64,000 nt of DNA from Leucobacter luti (GTDB lineage: Bacteria > Actinomycetota > Actinomycetes > Actinomycetales > Microbacteriaceae), in the NCBI RefSeq assembly GCF_004217175.1, contig NZ_SHKI01000008.1, positions 1 through 64,000 of the forward strand. The letters are read 5' to 3'. A model generated the notes under the pieces. The model was not told the origin of the DNA. It was given only the letters and a program-made list of their open reading frames with translations, and ran no database searches. The translations under genes and the position numbers were made by a program. The stretch's first letter is position 1. Every line of letters starts with the position of its first letter. Positions 44,363 to 54,364 of this stretch are shown in pieces.

Positions 44363-44584
44363 ATGACGACAATCGAGCAGGATCGTGCTGACACGATCGA
44401 TGCCGCGGATCGCCCGCTCAGCGCACTCGACCGCTGCGATAGCTGCGGTGCGCAGGCGTATGTGCGCGCAGGTCTCGGCGGCAGCGAGTTGCTGTTCTGC
44501 GCACACCACGCACACAAGCATGAGGGAAAGCTGCGCCCGATGGCGGAGTTCTGGCACGACGAGAGCCACAAGCTCACCCCGTAA
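44363..44584 (+). CDS. DUF7455 domain-containing small zinc-binding protein
   Basis: The 73-residue protein has C-D-S-C-G-A-Q-A-Y and F-C-A-H-H-A-H-K-H, which suggests a zinc site. The family is conserved in Actinobacteria and sits beside sigA or the parE gene, as here. Function unknown. It is read divergently from parE. Confidence 0.85.
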   Translation: MTTIEQDRADTIDAADRPLSALDRCDSCGAQAYVRAGLGGSELLFCAHHAHKHEGKLRPMAEFWHDESHKLTP

Positions 44585-44595
44585 TTCGGGATGCC

Positions 44596-44631
44596 CAACA
44601 CCCTCTGGCGGTTTTTCGCCGGAGGGTGTTG
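44596..44631 (+). terminator. Terminator after the DUF7455 gene
   Basis: Stem caacaccctc / gagggtgttg with an inner ggcg/cgcc and a T-rich loop, 12 bp after the stop. Confidence 0.8.
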
Positions 44632-44781
44632 TCGTTTCTCGGGCCGGTATCCCGGTGCGGCGACCGCGCACAACCGCGCAGCCGCGGGCAATCGCGGAGC
44701 CACGTAACCGCACAGCCGCGCAGGCGCCCCGGCGGCGCGTCAGCACCCCAGCTCCCCAACGCCCCGGCGCCCCAGACACAG

Positions 44782-44817
44782 CTGTGTCCCCTGGTGAGCG
44801 TTCACCAGGGGACACAG
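44782..44817. terminator. Terminator downstream of sigA
   Basis: Sixteen-bp perfect stem ctgtgtcccctggtga / tcaccaggggacacag with a short loop, 31 bp behind the sigA stop on the minus strand. Confidence 0.85.
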
Positions 44818-44848
44818 TCGCACGGGCACGGCCAGTGCCGCCCGCGGC

Positions 44849-46147
44849 CTACTCGAGGTAGTCGCGCAGCTGCTGGCTCCGCGAGGGGTGGCGCAGCTTC
44901 GCCATCGTCTTCGACTCGATCTGGCGGATCCGCTCACGCGTCACCCCGAAGGTGTCACCGATCTGGTCGAGCGTCTTCGGCATCCCGTCACCGAGGCCGA
45001 AGCGCATGCGAATCACGCCAGCCTCGCGCTCGGAGAGCGAGTCGAGCAGCTGTTCGAGCTGCTGCTGCAGCATGGTGAAGCCCACAGCGTCGGCGGGGAC
45101 AACCGCCTCGGTGTCCTCGATGAGGTCGCCAAACTCGCTGTCGCCGTCCTCGCCCAGTGGGGTGTGGAGGGAGATGGGCTCGCGGCCGTACTTCTGCACC
45201 TCGATGACCTTCTCAGGGGTCATGTCGAGCTCGCGGCTCAGCTCCTCGGGCGTGGGCTCACGGCCGAGGTCCTGCAGCATCTGGCGCTGCACTCGGGCGA
45301 GCTTGTTAATGACCTCGACCATGTGGACCGGGATACGGATCGTACGCGCCTGATCTGCCATCGCGCGCGTGATCGCCTGACGGATCCACCAGGTTGCGTA
45401 CGTGGAGAACTTGAAGCCCTTGGTGTAGTCGAACTTCTCGACAGCGCGGATCAGACCGAGGTTGCCCTCCTGGATCAGATCGAGGAACTGCATCCCGCGA
45501 CCCGTGTAGCGCTTTGCGAGCGAGACCACGAGACGAAGGTTGGCGCCGAGCAGGTGACTCTTCGCGCGCTGGCCGTCGCGGGCAACCCACTTGAGCTCGC
45601 GCTCAAGCTTCTTCGGGAGGCCCTTCTCGGTCGCGAGCTTCTCCTCGGCAAAGAGGCCAGCCTCGATGCGCATGGCGAGCTCGACCTCTTCGGCGGCGTT
45701 CAACAGCGCCACCTTACCGATCTGCTTCAGGTAATCCTTCACCGGGTCCGCGGTTGCACCGGGGATCGCGGTGGTGACGGTGGGGACGTCCTCTTCCTCG
45801 CTCGCCTTCAGCACGATCGCGCCGGTGGGCAGTGGCTCGGTGACGGCGGGCGCCGGCTTCTCATCTTCGACGGGCTCAATCGCCTCGTCGTCGACTTCAT
45901 CAACCTCTTCGACGTCGGCCGCAGCCTTCTTCGTGGTTGCGCGCTTAGTCGCGGGCTTCTTAGCGGCCGGCTTGGTCGCGGGAGCCTTCTTGACGGCCGT
46001 CTTCTTGGCAGCCGGCTTCTTTGCCGGAGCGGTGGTATCGGCCTCTGAAACGGTGGACACCTCGGGCTCCTCCGCGGAAGCGACGACAGCCTTCTTCGTC
46101 GTCTTCGCGGTGGTCGCACGAGTCTTGGGGGTGGATGCAGTTGCCAC
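44849..46147 (-). CDS. sigA: Principal RNA polymerase sigma factor
   Basis: The 432-residue protein starts at GTG 46147 after GAGAGG. Its first 110 residues are Lys/Ala/Thr-rich and typical of actinobacterial HrdB/SigA. Region 1.2 ([11 protein letters not shown]), region 2 ([36 protein letters not shown]), region 3 and region 4 with the HTH ([22 protein letters not shown]) are all present. It directs housekeeping transcription. Confidence 0.96.
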   Translation of the reverse strand: MATASTPKTRATTAKTTKKAVVASAEEPEVSTVSEADTTAPAKKPAAKKTAVKKAPATKPAAKKPATKRATTKKAAADVEEVDEVDDEAIEPVEDEKPAPAVTEPLPTGAIVLKASEEEDVPTVTTAIPGATADPVKDYLKQIGKVALLNAAEEVELAMRIEAGLFAEEKLATEKGLPKKLERELKWVARDGQRAKSHLLGANLRLVVSLAKRYTGRGMQFLDLIQEGNLGLIRAVEKFDYTKGFKFSTYATWWIRQAITRAMADQARTIRIPVHMVEVINKLARVQRQMLQDLGREPTPEELSRELDMTPEKVIEVQKYGREPISLHTPLGEDGDSEFGDLIEDTEAVVPADAVGFTMLQQQLEQLLDSLSEREAGVIRMRFGLGDGMPKTLDQIGDTFGVTRERIRQIESKTMAKLRHPSRSQQLRDYLE

Positions 46148-46398
46148 GCAGCCGCCTCTCTCTATCGATTGCCGCGCTGTGTCGCTGGCGTATCGCCAAC
46201 GAGTGCTCACAGCATGAAAACCCATGTCAAGCCCGAATGATTCCCGACGCGCGGAAATACCCTCGGATTGAATGGGTTGGTCTCCCCTATTATTGCACGA
46301 TCCCAGCGGGAATCTGACATGCGCCGACGCCGCGGCGCGGCGTTCCGCCCACGGCGTATCGACGCTGCTGCCACCGCTGACACGGCCCGCCCTGGACG

Positions 46399-47343
46399 CT
46401 ACGGGCGGGGGAACTCGTCGGTCTCGGGGTCCCCGGAACCGGGGCCCTGCTGCTGCGCTAGAAATCGCTCAAGCTCGCTAGCGATCTGATCCGCCGTCGG
46501 AATTGACCCGTCCTCACTCACGAGCGGCGAGCGCGTGGTCTGGTCCTCCATATATGCGTCGTAGCGCTGCTCCAGGGTGCGCACCATGTCGAGCGACTCT
46601 TCGTTCTCCGCGAGCTGCGAATCGAGCTGCGCCGTGAAGCGGCGCCCGGCCTCGCGCACCTCGTCGGTGGACAGGATCAGTCCCGTGGCGGCCATGATGC
46701 CTTCGAGCGCGCCCTGCAGTGCCGCCGGGTACTCAGTGTTCGCGAGATAGTGCGGGATCAGCAGCGCAAATCCGGCAACCTCCTCGCCGACGCTGTGGAG
46801 GCGATACTCCAGCACGTGAGCGGCCGATGCGGACAGCTTGGTGGTGGGTCGCCAAATCGAACGCGCTTCGATTAGGTCGTCCCGAGAGCCACTGACGGTC
46901 ACAGAGAGTGGGCGTGTGTGCGGCACTGGCATGGGGATCGCGTGCGCCCAGACCGTGATCGACACCTCGAACTCGTGCACAAGCAGCAGCATCGTGTCGA
47001 TGAACTGCTCCCACCTGAAGTCTGGCTCGTAGCCGCTCAGCAGCAGGAACGGCGCCCCGAACTCGTCGTGCGCCAGGCTCAGGCTGAGCTCCTCGGGCGA
47101 GTAATCGACGAAGTGGTCTTCCGCGAACGTGATGAGCGGGCGCCGGGCGCGGTAGTCAAGCAGCATGTCGGCGTTGAAGCGGAGCACTTCCTCTGGCTCG
47201 TACTTACGCCACAGGTACTCCTCGAGCTGCGACACTGCGTTTCCCGCGTCACTCAGCCCCTGCATGGCCACAATGAGCGGCAGCCCGCGCGGAACGCTCG
47301 CACGGCGCTCGGCGTACTCTGCGGAGAAGATTGATTCGGTCAC
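46399..47343 (-). CDS. PAC2 family protein
   Basis: The 314-residue protein belongs to the proteasome assembly chaperone-like PAC2 family: [16 protein letters not shown] near 22, [12 protein letters not shown] near 100, and [13 protein letters not shown] near 132. In Actinobacteria these proteins are often near sigA. The physiological role is unclear. Ends in a Pro/Glu-rich tail. The 250 bp between it and sigA hold no gene. Confidence 0.88.
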   Translation of the reverse strand: MTESIFSAEYAERRASVPRGLPLIVAMQGLSDAGNAVSQLEEYLWRKYEPEEVLRFNADMLLDYRARRPLITFAEDHFVDYSPEELSLSLAHDEFGAPFLLLSGYEPDFRWEQFIDTMLLLVHEFEVSITVWAHAIPMPVPHTRPLSVTVSGSRDDLIEARSIWRPTTKLSASAAHVLEYRLHSVGEEVAGFALLIPHYLANTEYPAALQGALEGIMAATGLILSTDEVREAGRRFTAQLDSQLAENEESLDMVRTLEQRYDAYMEDQTTRSPLVSEDGSIPTADQIASELERFLAQQQGPGSGDPETDEFPRP

Positions 47344-47565
47344 ACCCCCATCCTACGAAGCGCACGTGAAAGTTGGGCGGTTTTGGTGACGCCGTCAGCG
47401 AAACCCCTATTCCCCGAAAGGAGTTCCGGGAGCGCCACCTGCACCGGGCTCGGTGTCGGGTTGCTGCCCCGCCCGCGGGCATCACGCAGGTGTAGGCTTG
47501 ACACCGTACGTCCGCTCACGCGCGGACGCCCACCCCTATTGCGCAAACACCGAGGGAGATCCCAC

Positions 47566-48939
47566 TTGGCCGATCAGCAGTTTGACATTGTCGTCCTGGG
47601 CGGCGGAAGCGCCGGTTACGCGGTAGCGATCCGCGCTATGCAGCTTGGACTCACCGCCGCAGTCATTGAGAAAGACAAGCTCGGCGGTACGTGTTTGCAT
47701 CGGGGGTGCGTTCCCACCAAGGCCCTCCTGCACGCCGCTGAAATCGCAGACGTTGCGCGCTCCGGCGAGGCATACGGCATCAACTCGAGCGTCGCCGGCA
47801 TCGACATCGCCAAGGTCAACAGCTACCGCGAGAATCTCGTCGCCGGGAAGCATAAGGGCCTCCAGGGCCTCTTGAAGGCGAACAAGATCCCCGTGATCGC
47901 GGGCGAGGGCCGCCTCGTTGCGCCGAACACGGTGCAGGTGGGCGCGGATCGCATCATCGGCAAGCACGTCGTGCTCGCTACCGGCTCCTACTCGCGCTCG
48001 CTGCCCGGCCTGGAGATCTCCGGCCGCGTGATCACGAGCGAGCAGGCGCTCGAACTGCAGGAGGTCCCGGCGCGCGTCGCGATCCTCGGCGGCGGCGTCA
48101 TCGGCGTCGAGTTCGCGAGCGTCTGGCGCTCGTTCGGTGCCGAGGTCACGATCATCGAGGGCCTGCCCCACCTCGTCCCGAACGAGGAAGAGTCGATCTC
48201 CAAGCAGCTTGAGCGCGCGTTCCGCAAGCGCGGCATCGACTACAAGCTGGGCGTTCGTTTCCAGTCGGTCACCCAAGACGCCTCGAGCGTCACGGTGAAC
48301 CTCGAAGACGGCACCGTGGTCAACGCGGACTACCTGCTCGTCGCAGTGGGCCGTGGCCCGTCGACGCAGGGGCTCGGCTATGAAGAGGTCGGGATTGAAA
48401 TGGATCGCGGCTTCGTGCTCACCAATGAGCGCCTCGCGACGAACGTCCCCGGCGTGTACGCGGTGGGCGACATCGTCCCCGGCCTGCAGCTCGCGCACCG
48501 CGGCTACCAGCAGGGCATCTTCGTCGCGGAGGAGATCGCTGGGCTCAACCCGGTGGTCGTCGCCGACGTCAACATCCCGAAGGTCACGTACTGCGACCCC
48601 GAGATCGCGTCCGTCGGCCTCACCGAGGCGAAGGCGAAGGAGCAGTACGGCGACGCGAACGTGACCAGCTACGAGTACAACCTCGCTGGCAACGCAAAGA
48701 GCTCGATCCTCGGCACCGCTGGATCGGTCAAGGCGGTTCGCGTGGTCGACGGCCCCGTGGTCGGCGTGCACATGATTGGTGCGCGCGTCGGCGAGCTCGT
48801 CGGTGAGGCGCAGCTCATCGTGAACTGGGAAGCGTACCCCGAGGACGTTGCACCGTTTATCCATGGCCACCCGACGCAGAACGAGACCATCGGTGAGACG
48901 ATGCTCAAGCTCGCCGGCAAGCCGCTGCACGCCATCTAA
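47566..48939 (+). CDS. lpd: Dihydrolipoyl dehydrogenase (E3)
   Basis: The 457-residue protein starts at TTG 47566, preceded by GAGGGAGA. The FAD site G-G-G-S-A-G-Y, the redox disulfide G-G-T-C-L-H-R-G-C-V-P, the NAD site G-G-G-V-I-G-V-E-F-A and the C-terminal active His H-G-H-P-T-Q-N-E are all present. E3 reoxidises dihydrolipoyl groups of the 2-oxo acid dehydrogenases. It is followed by the E2 gene after 42 bp. Confidence 0.95.
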   Translation: MADQQFDIVVLGGGSAGYAVAIRAMQLGLTAAVIEKDKLGGTCLHRGCVPTKALLHAAEIADVARSGEAYGINSSVAGIDIAKVNSYRENLVAGKHKGLQGLLKANKIPVIAGEGRLVAPNTVQVGADRIIGKHVVLATGSYSRSLPGLEISGRVITSEQALELQEVPARVAILGGGVIGVEFASVWRSFGAEVTIIEGLPHLVPNEEESISKQLERAFRKRGIDYKLGVRFQSVTQDASSVTVNLEDGTVVNADYLLVAVGRGPSTQGLGYEEVGIEMDRGFVLTNERLATNVPGVYAVGDIVPGLQLAHRGYQQGIFVAEEIAGLNPVVVADVNIPKVTYCDPEIASVGLTEAKAKEQYGDANVTSYEYNLAGNAKSSILGTAGSVKAVRVVDGPVVGVHMIGARVGELVGEAQLIVNWEAYPEDVAPFIHGHPTQNETIGETMLKLAGKPLHAI

Positions 48940-48981
48940 GCGCGCCCAACAGACATACGTAACGAAACGGAGAAATGCACG

Positions 48982-50730
48982 ATGAGTGAATCGGTGGTCC
49001 TCCCAGCACTGGGCGAGAGCGTAACCGAGGGGACGGTGACCCGCTGGCTCAAGAACGTTGGTGACACCGTCGAGATCGACGAGCCGCTGCTCGAGGTGTC
49101 GACCGACAAGGTCGACACTGAGATCCCCTCGCCCGTAGCAGGCGTACTCCAGGAGATCCTGGTCCAGGAAGACGAGACGGCAGAGGTGGGCGCCGTGCTC
49201 GCAGTGGTTGGCGACGGCGCTGCGGCCCCCGCGGCTGCTGCCCCGGCGGCTCCCGCACAGGCCGAGGCGCCGGCGGCTCCGGCAGCCGAGGCACCCGCTG
49301 CGCCCGCGGCACCGGCTGAGGTCCCCGTAGCCGCCGCGCCCGCAGCCGAGGCTCCCGCCGCCGGTGGCGACGGCCAGGACGTGGTGTTGCCCTCCCTGGG
49401 TGAGAGCATCACCGAGGGCACGGTGACGCGCTGGCTGAAGAACGTCGGCGACACCGTCGAGGTGGACGAGCCGCTGCTTGAGGTGTCGACGGACAAGGTC
49501 GACACCGAGGTACCCTCGCCGATCGCGGGTGTGCTGCAGGCAATCCTCGCGCAGGAAGACGAGACCGTCGAGGTGGGCGCAGCACTCGCCCGCATCGGCT
49601 CGGGTGCGGCGCCCGCGGCGGCAGCTCCGGCGCCCGCAGCAGCGGCTCCCGCAGCAGCGGCTCCCGAGGCTCCGGCTCCGGCAGCAGCACCCGCACCCGC
49701 AGCAGCACCGGCTCCGGCAGCAGCACCGGCTCCCGCGGCACCGGCCCCCGCACCCGCGGCTCCGGCGCCCGCAGCAGCACCGGCGCCCGCGGCCGCAGCA
49801 GCTCCCGCCACCGATTCCGCCGCCGGCTACGTCACGCCGATCGTGCGCAAGCTCGCGAACGAGCGCGGTGTTGACCTCGCGCGCGTGACCGGCACGGGCG
49901 TGGGCGGCCGAATCCGCAAGGAAGACGTGCTCGCCGCAGCCGCAGCCGCAGCCGCTCCCGCGGCAGCCGCACCGGCAGCTTCGGCCGCCGCGGCACCGGT
50001 CGTTGAGGTGTCGGAGCTTCGTGGCACCACGCAGAAGATGAGCCGCCTCCGCAAGGTCATCGCCGAGCGCGCCGTCGCATCCCTGCAGGGCACCGCTCAG
50101 CTGACCACCGTGGTCGAGGTCGACGTGACCCGCGTTGCCCAGCTGCGCCAGGCGCACAAGGACGAGTTCCTTGCGAAGACCGGTTCGAAGCTCTCGTTCC
50201 TGCCGTTCTTCGCGCTCGCCGCGGCTGAGGCACTGCGCACCTACCCGATCATCAATGCGACGGTTGAGGGCGACTCCATCGTCTACCCCGACACCGAGAA
50301 CATCAGCATTGCGGTCGACACCGAGCGCGGGCTGCTCACCCCCGTGCTGCGCGCGGCGGGCGAGAAGAGCCTGGCCGAGATCTCCGGCGAAATCGCCGAC
50401 CTCGCCCAGCGCACCCGCGACAACAAGCTCACGCCCGACGAGCTGAGCGGGGGCACGTTCACGCTCACCAACACGGGTTCGCGCGGCGCACTGTTCGACA
50501 CCCCGCTCGTGTTCCTGCCGCAGGTCGCGATTCTGGGCACTGGCGCGGTCGTGAAGAAGCCCGCAGTGATCTCGGGGCCCGAGGGCGACTCGATTGCAAT
50601 TCGCTCCACGGTGTACCTGGCCCTGTCGTACGATCACCGCATCGTCGACGGTGCGGACGCCGCTCGCTTCCTCACGCAGGTGCGCCTGCGTCTTGAAGCT
50701 GGCGATTTCGCGGGCAACTTCGGGTACTAG
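48982..50730 (+). CDS. sucB: 2-oxoglutarate dehydrogenase, dihydrolipoamide succinyltransferase (E2), two lipoyl domains
   Basis: The 582-residue protein has two lipoyl domains (about 1-76 and 132-210), each with the lipoylation Lys in S-T-D-K-V-D-T-E, joined by Ala/Pro-rich swinging-arm linkers of 55-75 residues. The E3/E1-binding domain ([12 protein letters not shown]...[13 protein letters not shown]) lies near 280-315. The catalytic domain ends with [12 protein letters not shown]. By family the acyl donor could also be pyruvate; gene context with lpd fits either. Confidence 0.9.
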   Translation: MSESVVLPALGESVTEGTVTRWLKNVGDTVEIDEPLLEVSTDKVDTEIPSPVAGVLQEILVQEDETAEVGAVLAVVGDGAAAPAAAAPAAPAQAEAPAAPAAEAPAAPAAPAEVPVAAAPAAEAPAAGGDGQDVVLPSLGESITEGTVTRWLKNVGDTVEVDEPLLEVSTDKVDTEVPSPIAGVLQAILAQEDETVEVGAALARIGSGAAPAAAAPAPAAAAPAAAAPEAPAPAAAPAPAAAPAPAAAPAPAAPAPAPAAPAPAAAPAPAAAAAPATDSAAGYVTPIVRKLANERGVDLARVTGTGVGGRIRKEDVLAAAAAAAAPAAAAPAASAAAAPVVEVSELRGTTQKMSRLRKVIAERAVASLQGTAQLTTVVEVDVTRVAQLRQAHKDEFLAKTGSKLSFLPFFALAAAEALRTYPIINATVEGDSIVYPDTENISIAVDTERGLLTPVLRAAGEKSLAEISGEIADLAQRTRDNKLTPDELSGGTFTLTNTGSRGALFDTPLVFLPQVAILGTGAVVKKPAVISGPEGDSIAIRSTVYLALSYDHRIVDGADAARFLTQVRLRLEAGDFAGNFGY

Positions 50731-50747
50731 CCCGCGTTCCCGGCTGC

Positions 50748-50781
50748 AGGCCGCGGCTGCTCCTCGGAGCGGTCGCGGCCT
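50748..50781 (+). terminator. Terminator after sucB
   Basis: Stem aggccgcg / cgcggcct with an inner gctc/gagc pair, 18 bp after the stop. No T tract. Confidence 0.6.
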
Positions 50782-50790
50782 TCGCGCGTT

Positions 50791-51243
50791 TCAGCGAGTG
50801 TGGGTGACCTCGTGCGAGGCGCCGTCGTGCGGGGTGATTCTCACCCGAATCGCGGCGCTCACGGCCTCGGCGGCGCTCGACGCACTCCACGCGTCGCCCC
50901 AGTCAACGATCTCGCTCACCGCGGCGGTGAGTGCCTCGTCGAGGAGCGCTGCAGCCCCCGCGTGATCGGCGGCCTTGAGAAAGCGGCGAAGCCCGCGCAG
51001 CGGCACGCCGAGCGTCCGGCAGCCCGCGTCGTGCCCACCCCGAGAGTGCCGGCGCTCCCCCATCAGCATCCCAACACAGCTGCCGCGTGCGCGGAGCTCG
51101 ATGGCGGCGTGACACCGCCGTTCAAGCTCGGCCGCCAGTCGCCCAGCGGCCCCCGGCCGCAGCGGGCCGCGCGCTCCCCGGGGTCCCGGGGAACCTCGTG
51201 TCTGCGCGTTCCGACGCGCTTCGAACCCGATACCTGCCGTCAT
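50791..51243 (-). CDS. Hypothetical protein
   Basis: The 150-residue frame starts at ATG 51243 with GGAG at good spacing. Its first 40 residues are Arg/Gly/Pro-rich; the last 100 look like a folded chain (V-P-L-R-G-L-R-R-F-L-K-A-A-D-H-A-G-A-A-A-L-L-D-E-A-L-T-A-A-V). No family recognised. Opposite to the flanking genes. A true gene is somewhat more likely than not. Confidence 0.45.
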   Translation of the reverse strand: MTAGIGFEARRNAQTRGSPGPRGARGPLRPGAAGRLAAELERRCHAAIELRARGSCVGMLMGERRHSRGGHDAGCRTLGVPLRGLRRFLKAADHAGAAALLDEALTAAVSEIVDWGDAWSASSAAEAVSAAIRVRITPHDGASHEVTHTR

Positions 51244-51418
51244 GCGGAGCTCCGTTCATTTCGTCGGTGCAGACACGAACACTGCCTCCAGTCTGACCGC
51301 GAACCGCCCACACCCACGCGGCTCGTCCACAGGCGGAATCCCCGCTGTAAGCGAACAGCGCCCCCGCCCGCGAGCGCTTCGGTCCGTGAGACACCGGAGA
51401 ACCGGTATCCTGGTTCAC

Positions 51419-52108
51419 ATGGCAGCAGAAAAGGCGAAGCGCGACGGCCGCATCAAGCAGATGATCGAGGTCTATCGGACCACGAAGGTCACGGACCGCA
51501 ATCTGCCGTGGATTCTGCTGCTCGTGTTTATCGCGCCGATCCTCGTATCGGTCGCCCTCGCCTGGCTCCTGCCCGGGAGCTGGCTCTCCTGGGTCGTCTG
51601 GCCGCTCTCCGGCATCCTTGTCGGCCTGCTGCTCGCGATGATCGTGCTCGGTCGGCGCGCCGAGAAGACGGCATACCAGCAGATCGAGGGCCGCCCGGGC
51701 GCAGTGGGCGCCGTGGTGCAGGGCGCGCTGCGTCGCTCGTGGCGCGGGTCCGAGGTTCCGATCGCCATGAACCGCAACCAGGACGCCGTCTATCGCGTCG
51801 TGGGCCGCGGCGGCGTGGTGCTCATCTCCGAGGGTTCACGCAGTCGCACGGAGCGCATGGCGGCCGACGAGGAGCGCAAGGTGAAGCGCGCGCTCCGCAA
51901 CGTCGAGGTGGTGCACCTCTACGTGGGCCCCGACGGCGACGGCGTGCCGCTGGCGAAGCTCTCGAAGACGCTCGTCAAGCTCAAGCCGAAGCTCAACCGC
52001 AACGAGGTTGCCGCGGTCTACAACCGCCTGTCGTCGCTGCAGGCCGCGCCGGTGGGCATCCCCAAGGGGATGGACCCCAACCGCGTCCGTTCGCAGCGTC
52101 CCCGCTAG
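51419..52108 (+). CDS. DUF4191 membrane protein
   Basis: The 229-residue protein starts at ATG 51419. A basic, Lys-rich N-terminus (K-R-D-G-R-I-K-Q-M-I-E-V-Y-R-T-T) is followed by two helices (about 35-55 and 58-78), then a large cytoplasmic domain (G-R-P-G-A-V-G-A-V-V-Q...R-N-Q-D-A-V-Y-R-V-V-G-R-G-G-V-V-L). This is the DUF4191 layout of Actinobacteria. It is followed by an RDD gene after 4 bp and precedes glnA1. Confidence 0.88.
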   Translation: MAAEKAKRDGRIKQMIEVYRTTKVTDRNLPWILLLVFIAPILVSVALAWLLPGSWLSWVVWPLSGILVGLLLAMIVLGRRAEKTAYQQIEGRPGAVGAVVQGALRRSWRGSEVPIAMNRNQDAVYRVVGRGGVVLISEGSRSRTERMAADEERKVKRALRNVEVVHLYVGPDGDGVPLAKLSKTLVKLKPKLNRNEVAAVYNRLSSLQAAPVGIPKGMDPNRVRSQRPR

Positions 52109-52112
52109 GGCC

Positions 52113-52553
52113 ATGCAGAACTCCTCGCCGCAGCGTTTCGGTGATCTTGAGCCCAGCAAGTGGCCCGGTGAACGGCTCGGCCTGCCCGAGTCTGGACCGC
52201 GCTCGGTTGCCCGCGTGGGCAGCCGCATCATGGCGATCATCATCGACTGGGGCCTCGCAGCGCTCCCGGCGTTCTTCTTGATCGGCGGCCCCAACGCCAC
52301 GGTGTGGAACCTGCTGTTCTTTGCGCTGATCCAGATCGTGTTTATCCCCACGATCGGCGGCTCACTCGGGCATCGCGTGCTCGGGCTGCGCGTCGTGTCG
52401 ATTGCGGGCGGCTGGGTGGGCGTCTGGCGCCCAATCGTGCGCACCGTGCTGCTGTGCCTCGTGATCCCCGTCCTCGTGTGGGATTCGGACCAGCGGGGCT
52501 TCCACGACAAGATCGCGGGCACCGTATTGATTCGCTCACCAGAGCGTTCGTAA
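52113..52553 (+). CDS. RDD family membrane protein
   Basis: The 146-residue protein starts at ATG 52113. The RDD pattern is G-S-R-I-M-A-I-I-I-D-W-G-L-A-A at the first helix, a second and third helix, and the closing R-G-F-H-D-K-I-A-G-T-V-L. RDD proteins are small membrane proteins of unclear function, often linked to transport. Located between DUF4191 and glnA1, as in related genomes. Confidence 0.9.
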   Translation: MQNSSPQRFGDLEPSKWPGERLGLPESGPRSVARVGSRIMAIIIDWGLAALPAFFLIGGPNATVWNLLFFALIQIVFIPTIGGSLGHRVLGLRVVSIAGGWVGVWRPIVRTVLLCLVIPVLVWDSDQRGFHDKIAGTVLIRSPERS

Positions 52554-52652
52554 CATCCGCGTAACACTGGACTCACGGTTTTGAAACCCGGCGGGCATAG
52601 TCTTGTCATAAGCGAACGATGCCGATGAGGCGCACGAGCAACGAGGAGCAGT
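52550..52652 (+). promoter_or_regulatory. Leader and possible GlnR-like sites before glnA1
   Basis: gtaac occurs at 52550-52554 and 52561-52565, 6 bp apart, and gaaac occurs at about 52583. These are the half-site forms of actinobacterial GlnR boxes (gTnAC, GaAAC), although the spacing is only partly regular. The remaining leader ends with GAGGAG at the start codon. Confidence 0.3.
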
Positions 52653-54077
52653 ATGTTCAAGACCCCGCAGGAAGTCATCGACTTCATTAAGGAGACGGAC
52701 GTCAAGTTCGTCGACATCCGGTTCACTGATCTCCCCGGAGTGCAGCAGCACTTCAACATCCCCGCTGCGACGGTGGACGAGGATTTCTTTGAGGTCGGGC
52801 AGATGTTCGATGGTTCCTCGATCCGCGGCTTCGCCGGGATCGCCGAGTCAGACATGCAGCTCATCCCCGATGTCACCACCGCGTACGTCGACCAGTTCCG
52901 CCTGGAGCGCACGCTGATCGTCGTCTGCGACATCTTCAACCCGCGCACCGGCGAGATCTACTCGAAGGATCCGCGTCAGGTGGCCAAGAAGGCCGAGCAG
53001 TACCTGATTTCGACCGGGATCGCCGACACCGCGTTCTTCGCTCCCGAGGCCGAGTTCTACATCCTCGACTCGGTGCGCTACGAGACGACGCCGCAGCGCA
53101 CCTTCTACGAGATCGACTCGGAGGAGGCGCACTGGAACTCGGGCCGCAAGGTCGAGGGCGGCAACCTGGGCAACACCACCCCCGCAAAGGGCGGCTACTT
53201 CCCCGTCTCCCCCGTCGACAAGCAGGCTGATCTGCGCGACGACATCTCGCTTCGCCTCATCGAGGCGGGCCTGCAGCTTGAGCGCTCCCACCACGAGGTT
53301 GGCGCTCCTGGCCAGGCCGAGATCAACTACCGCTTCGACACGCTGGTGAACGCCGCGGACGACGTGCTCAAGTTCAAGTACGTGGTCAAGAACACGGCCG
53401 AGCTGTGGGGCAAGACCGCCACGTTCATGCCGAAGCCGGTCTTTGGCGACAACGGCTCGGGCATGCACACGCACATGTCGCTCTGGAAGGGCGGCGATCC
53501 GCTGTTCTACGACGAGAACGGCTACGCCGGGCTGTCAGACCTTGCGCGCTGGTACATCGGCGGTATCCTGCACCACGCCCCCGCGCTGCTCGCGTTCACG
53601 AACCCGACGATCAACAGCTACCGTCGTCTCGTCAAGGGCTACGAGGCCCCCGTGAACCTCGCCTACTCGGCCGGCAACCGCTCAGCAGCGGTCCGCATTC
53701 CGCTCACGGGCTCGAACCCGAAGGCAAAGCGCATTGAGTTCCGTGCACCGGACGCCTCGGGCAACCCCTACCTCGCCTTTGCCGCGCAGCTCATGGCGGG
53801 CCTGGACGGGATCCGCAACCGCATCGAGCCGATGGACCCCATCGACAAGGACCTGTACGAGCTGCCCCCCGAGGAAGCGAAGAACATCCCGCAGGTGCCC
53901 GGCTCGCTCGAGGAGGCCCTCGCCGCACTCGAGGCGGATCACGACTTCCTGCTCGAGGGCGGGGTCTTCACGGAGGAGCTGATCCAGACCTGGATCTCGC
54001 TGAAGCACGAGGCCGAGATCACGCCGATGGCGCTCCGGCCGCACCCGTTCGAGTTCGAGCTCTACTACGGCGTGTAA
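52653..54077 (+). CDS. glnA: Glutamine synthetase type I (GlnA1)
   Basis: The 474-residue protein has the size and markers of type I-beta [10 protein letters not shown] near 50, [10 protein letters not shown] near 128, Y-F-P-V-S-P-V-D, and the adenylylation loop [11 protein letters not shown] near 350, whose Tyr is the GlnE target. It assimilates ammonium into glutamine. glnE and a second GS gene lie downstream on the other strand. Confidence 0.95.
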   Translation: MFKTPQEVIDFIKETDVKFVDIRFTDLPGVQQHFNIPAATVDEDFFEVGQMFDGSSIRGFAGIAESDMQLIPDVTTAYVDQFRLERTLIVVCDIFNPRTGEIYSKDPRQVAKKAEQYLISTGIADTAFFAPEAEFYILDSVRYETTPQRTFYEIDSEEAHWNSGRKVEGGNLGNTTPAKGGYFPVSPVDKQADLRDDISLRLIEAGLQLERSHHEVGAPGQAEINYRFDTLVNAADDVLKFKYVVKNTAELWGKTATFMPKPVFGDNGSGMHTHMSLWKGGDPLFYDENGYAGLSDLARWYIGGILHHAPALLAFTNPTINSYRRLVKGYEAPVNLAYSAGNRSAAVRIPLTGSNPKAKRIEFRAPDASGNPYLAFAAQLMAGLDGIRNRIEPMDPIDKDLYELPPEEAKNIPQVPGSLEEALAALEADHDFLLEGGVFTEELIQTWISLKHEAEITPMALRPHPFEFELYYGV

Positions 54078-54090
54078 CCACCGCACACGC

Positions 54091-54136
54091 GAAAGCCCCC
54101 GGCCGCATCCGAGAGGATGCGGCCGGGGGCTTTCGT
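54091..54136. terminator. Terminator between glnA1 and the minus-strand genes
   Basis: Twenty-one-bp perfect stem (cgaaagcccccggccgcatcc with its complement) and a GAGA loop, 13 bp behind glnA1. Confidence 0.9.
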
Positions 54137-54195
54137 GATCTGGGGCGAGAGATTCTCACCCGGTAGCAACGTCGCTGTTGCGGCGCTGGGTGGCG

Positions 54196-54273
54196 CTAGG
54201 ATTCGAGTTCATCCTCGAACTCAGCCCCGTCTTCTGCGAGCAGGGCCTCCAGGAGTGTTTGTAAGTACTGCAT
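54196..54273 (-). CDS. Possible 25-residue acidic peptide
   Basis: A short open frame starts at ATG 54273 and ends at TAG 54196. It encodes a strongly acidic amphipathic peptide (M-Q-Y-L-Q-T-L-L-E-A-L-L-A-E-D-G-A-E-F...). It lies 92 bp downstream of glnE in the same direction. The Shine-Dalgarno is weak. Composition is protein-like and unlike the surrounding GC-rich noise, but a peptide this short cannot be confirmed from sequence. Confidence 0.35.
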   Translation of the reverse strand: MQYLQTLLEALLAEDGAEFEDELES

Positions 54274-54364
54274 AACGATCAGATTACGCTTGGATAACGA
54301 ATTTCGCTAGCCTTTTCTGTGAACGAGTGCTGAACGTTGCGGAACACTACGGAAGCGCCCGGCG

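Noticed and set aside
47536..50637. 1033-codon frame on the minus strand
   Set aside because: Antisense to lpd and sucB. The Cys/Gly/Arg-rich run opposite the Ala/Pro linkers of sucB is a composition effect.
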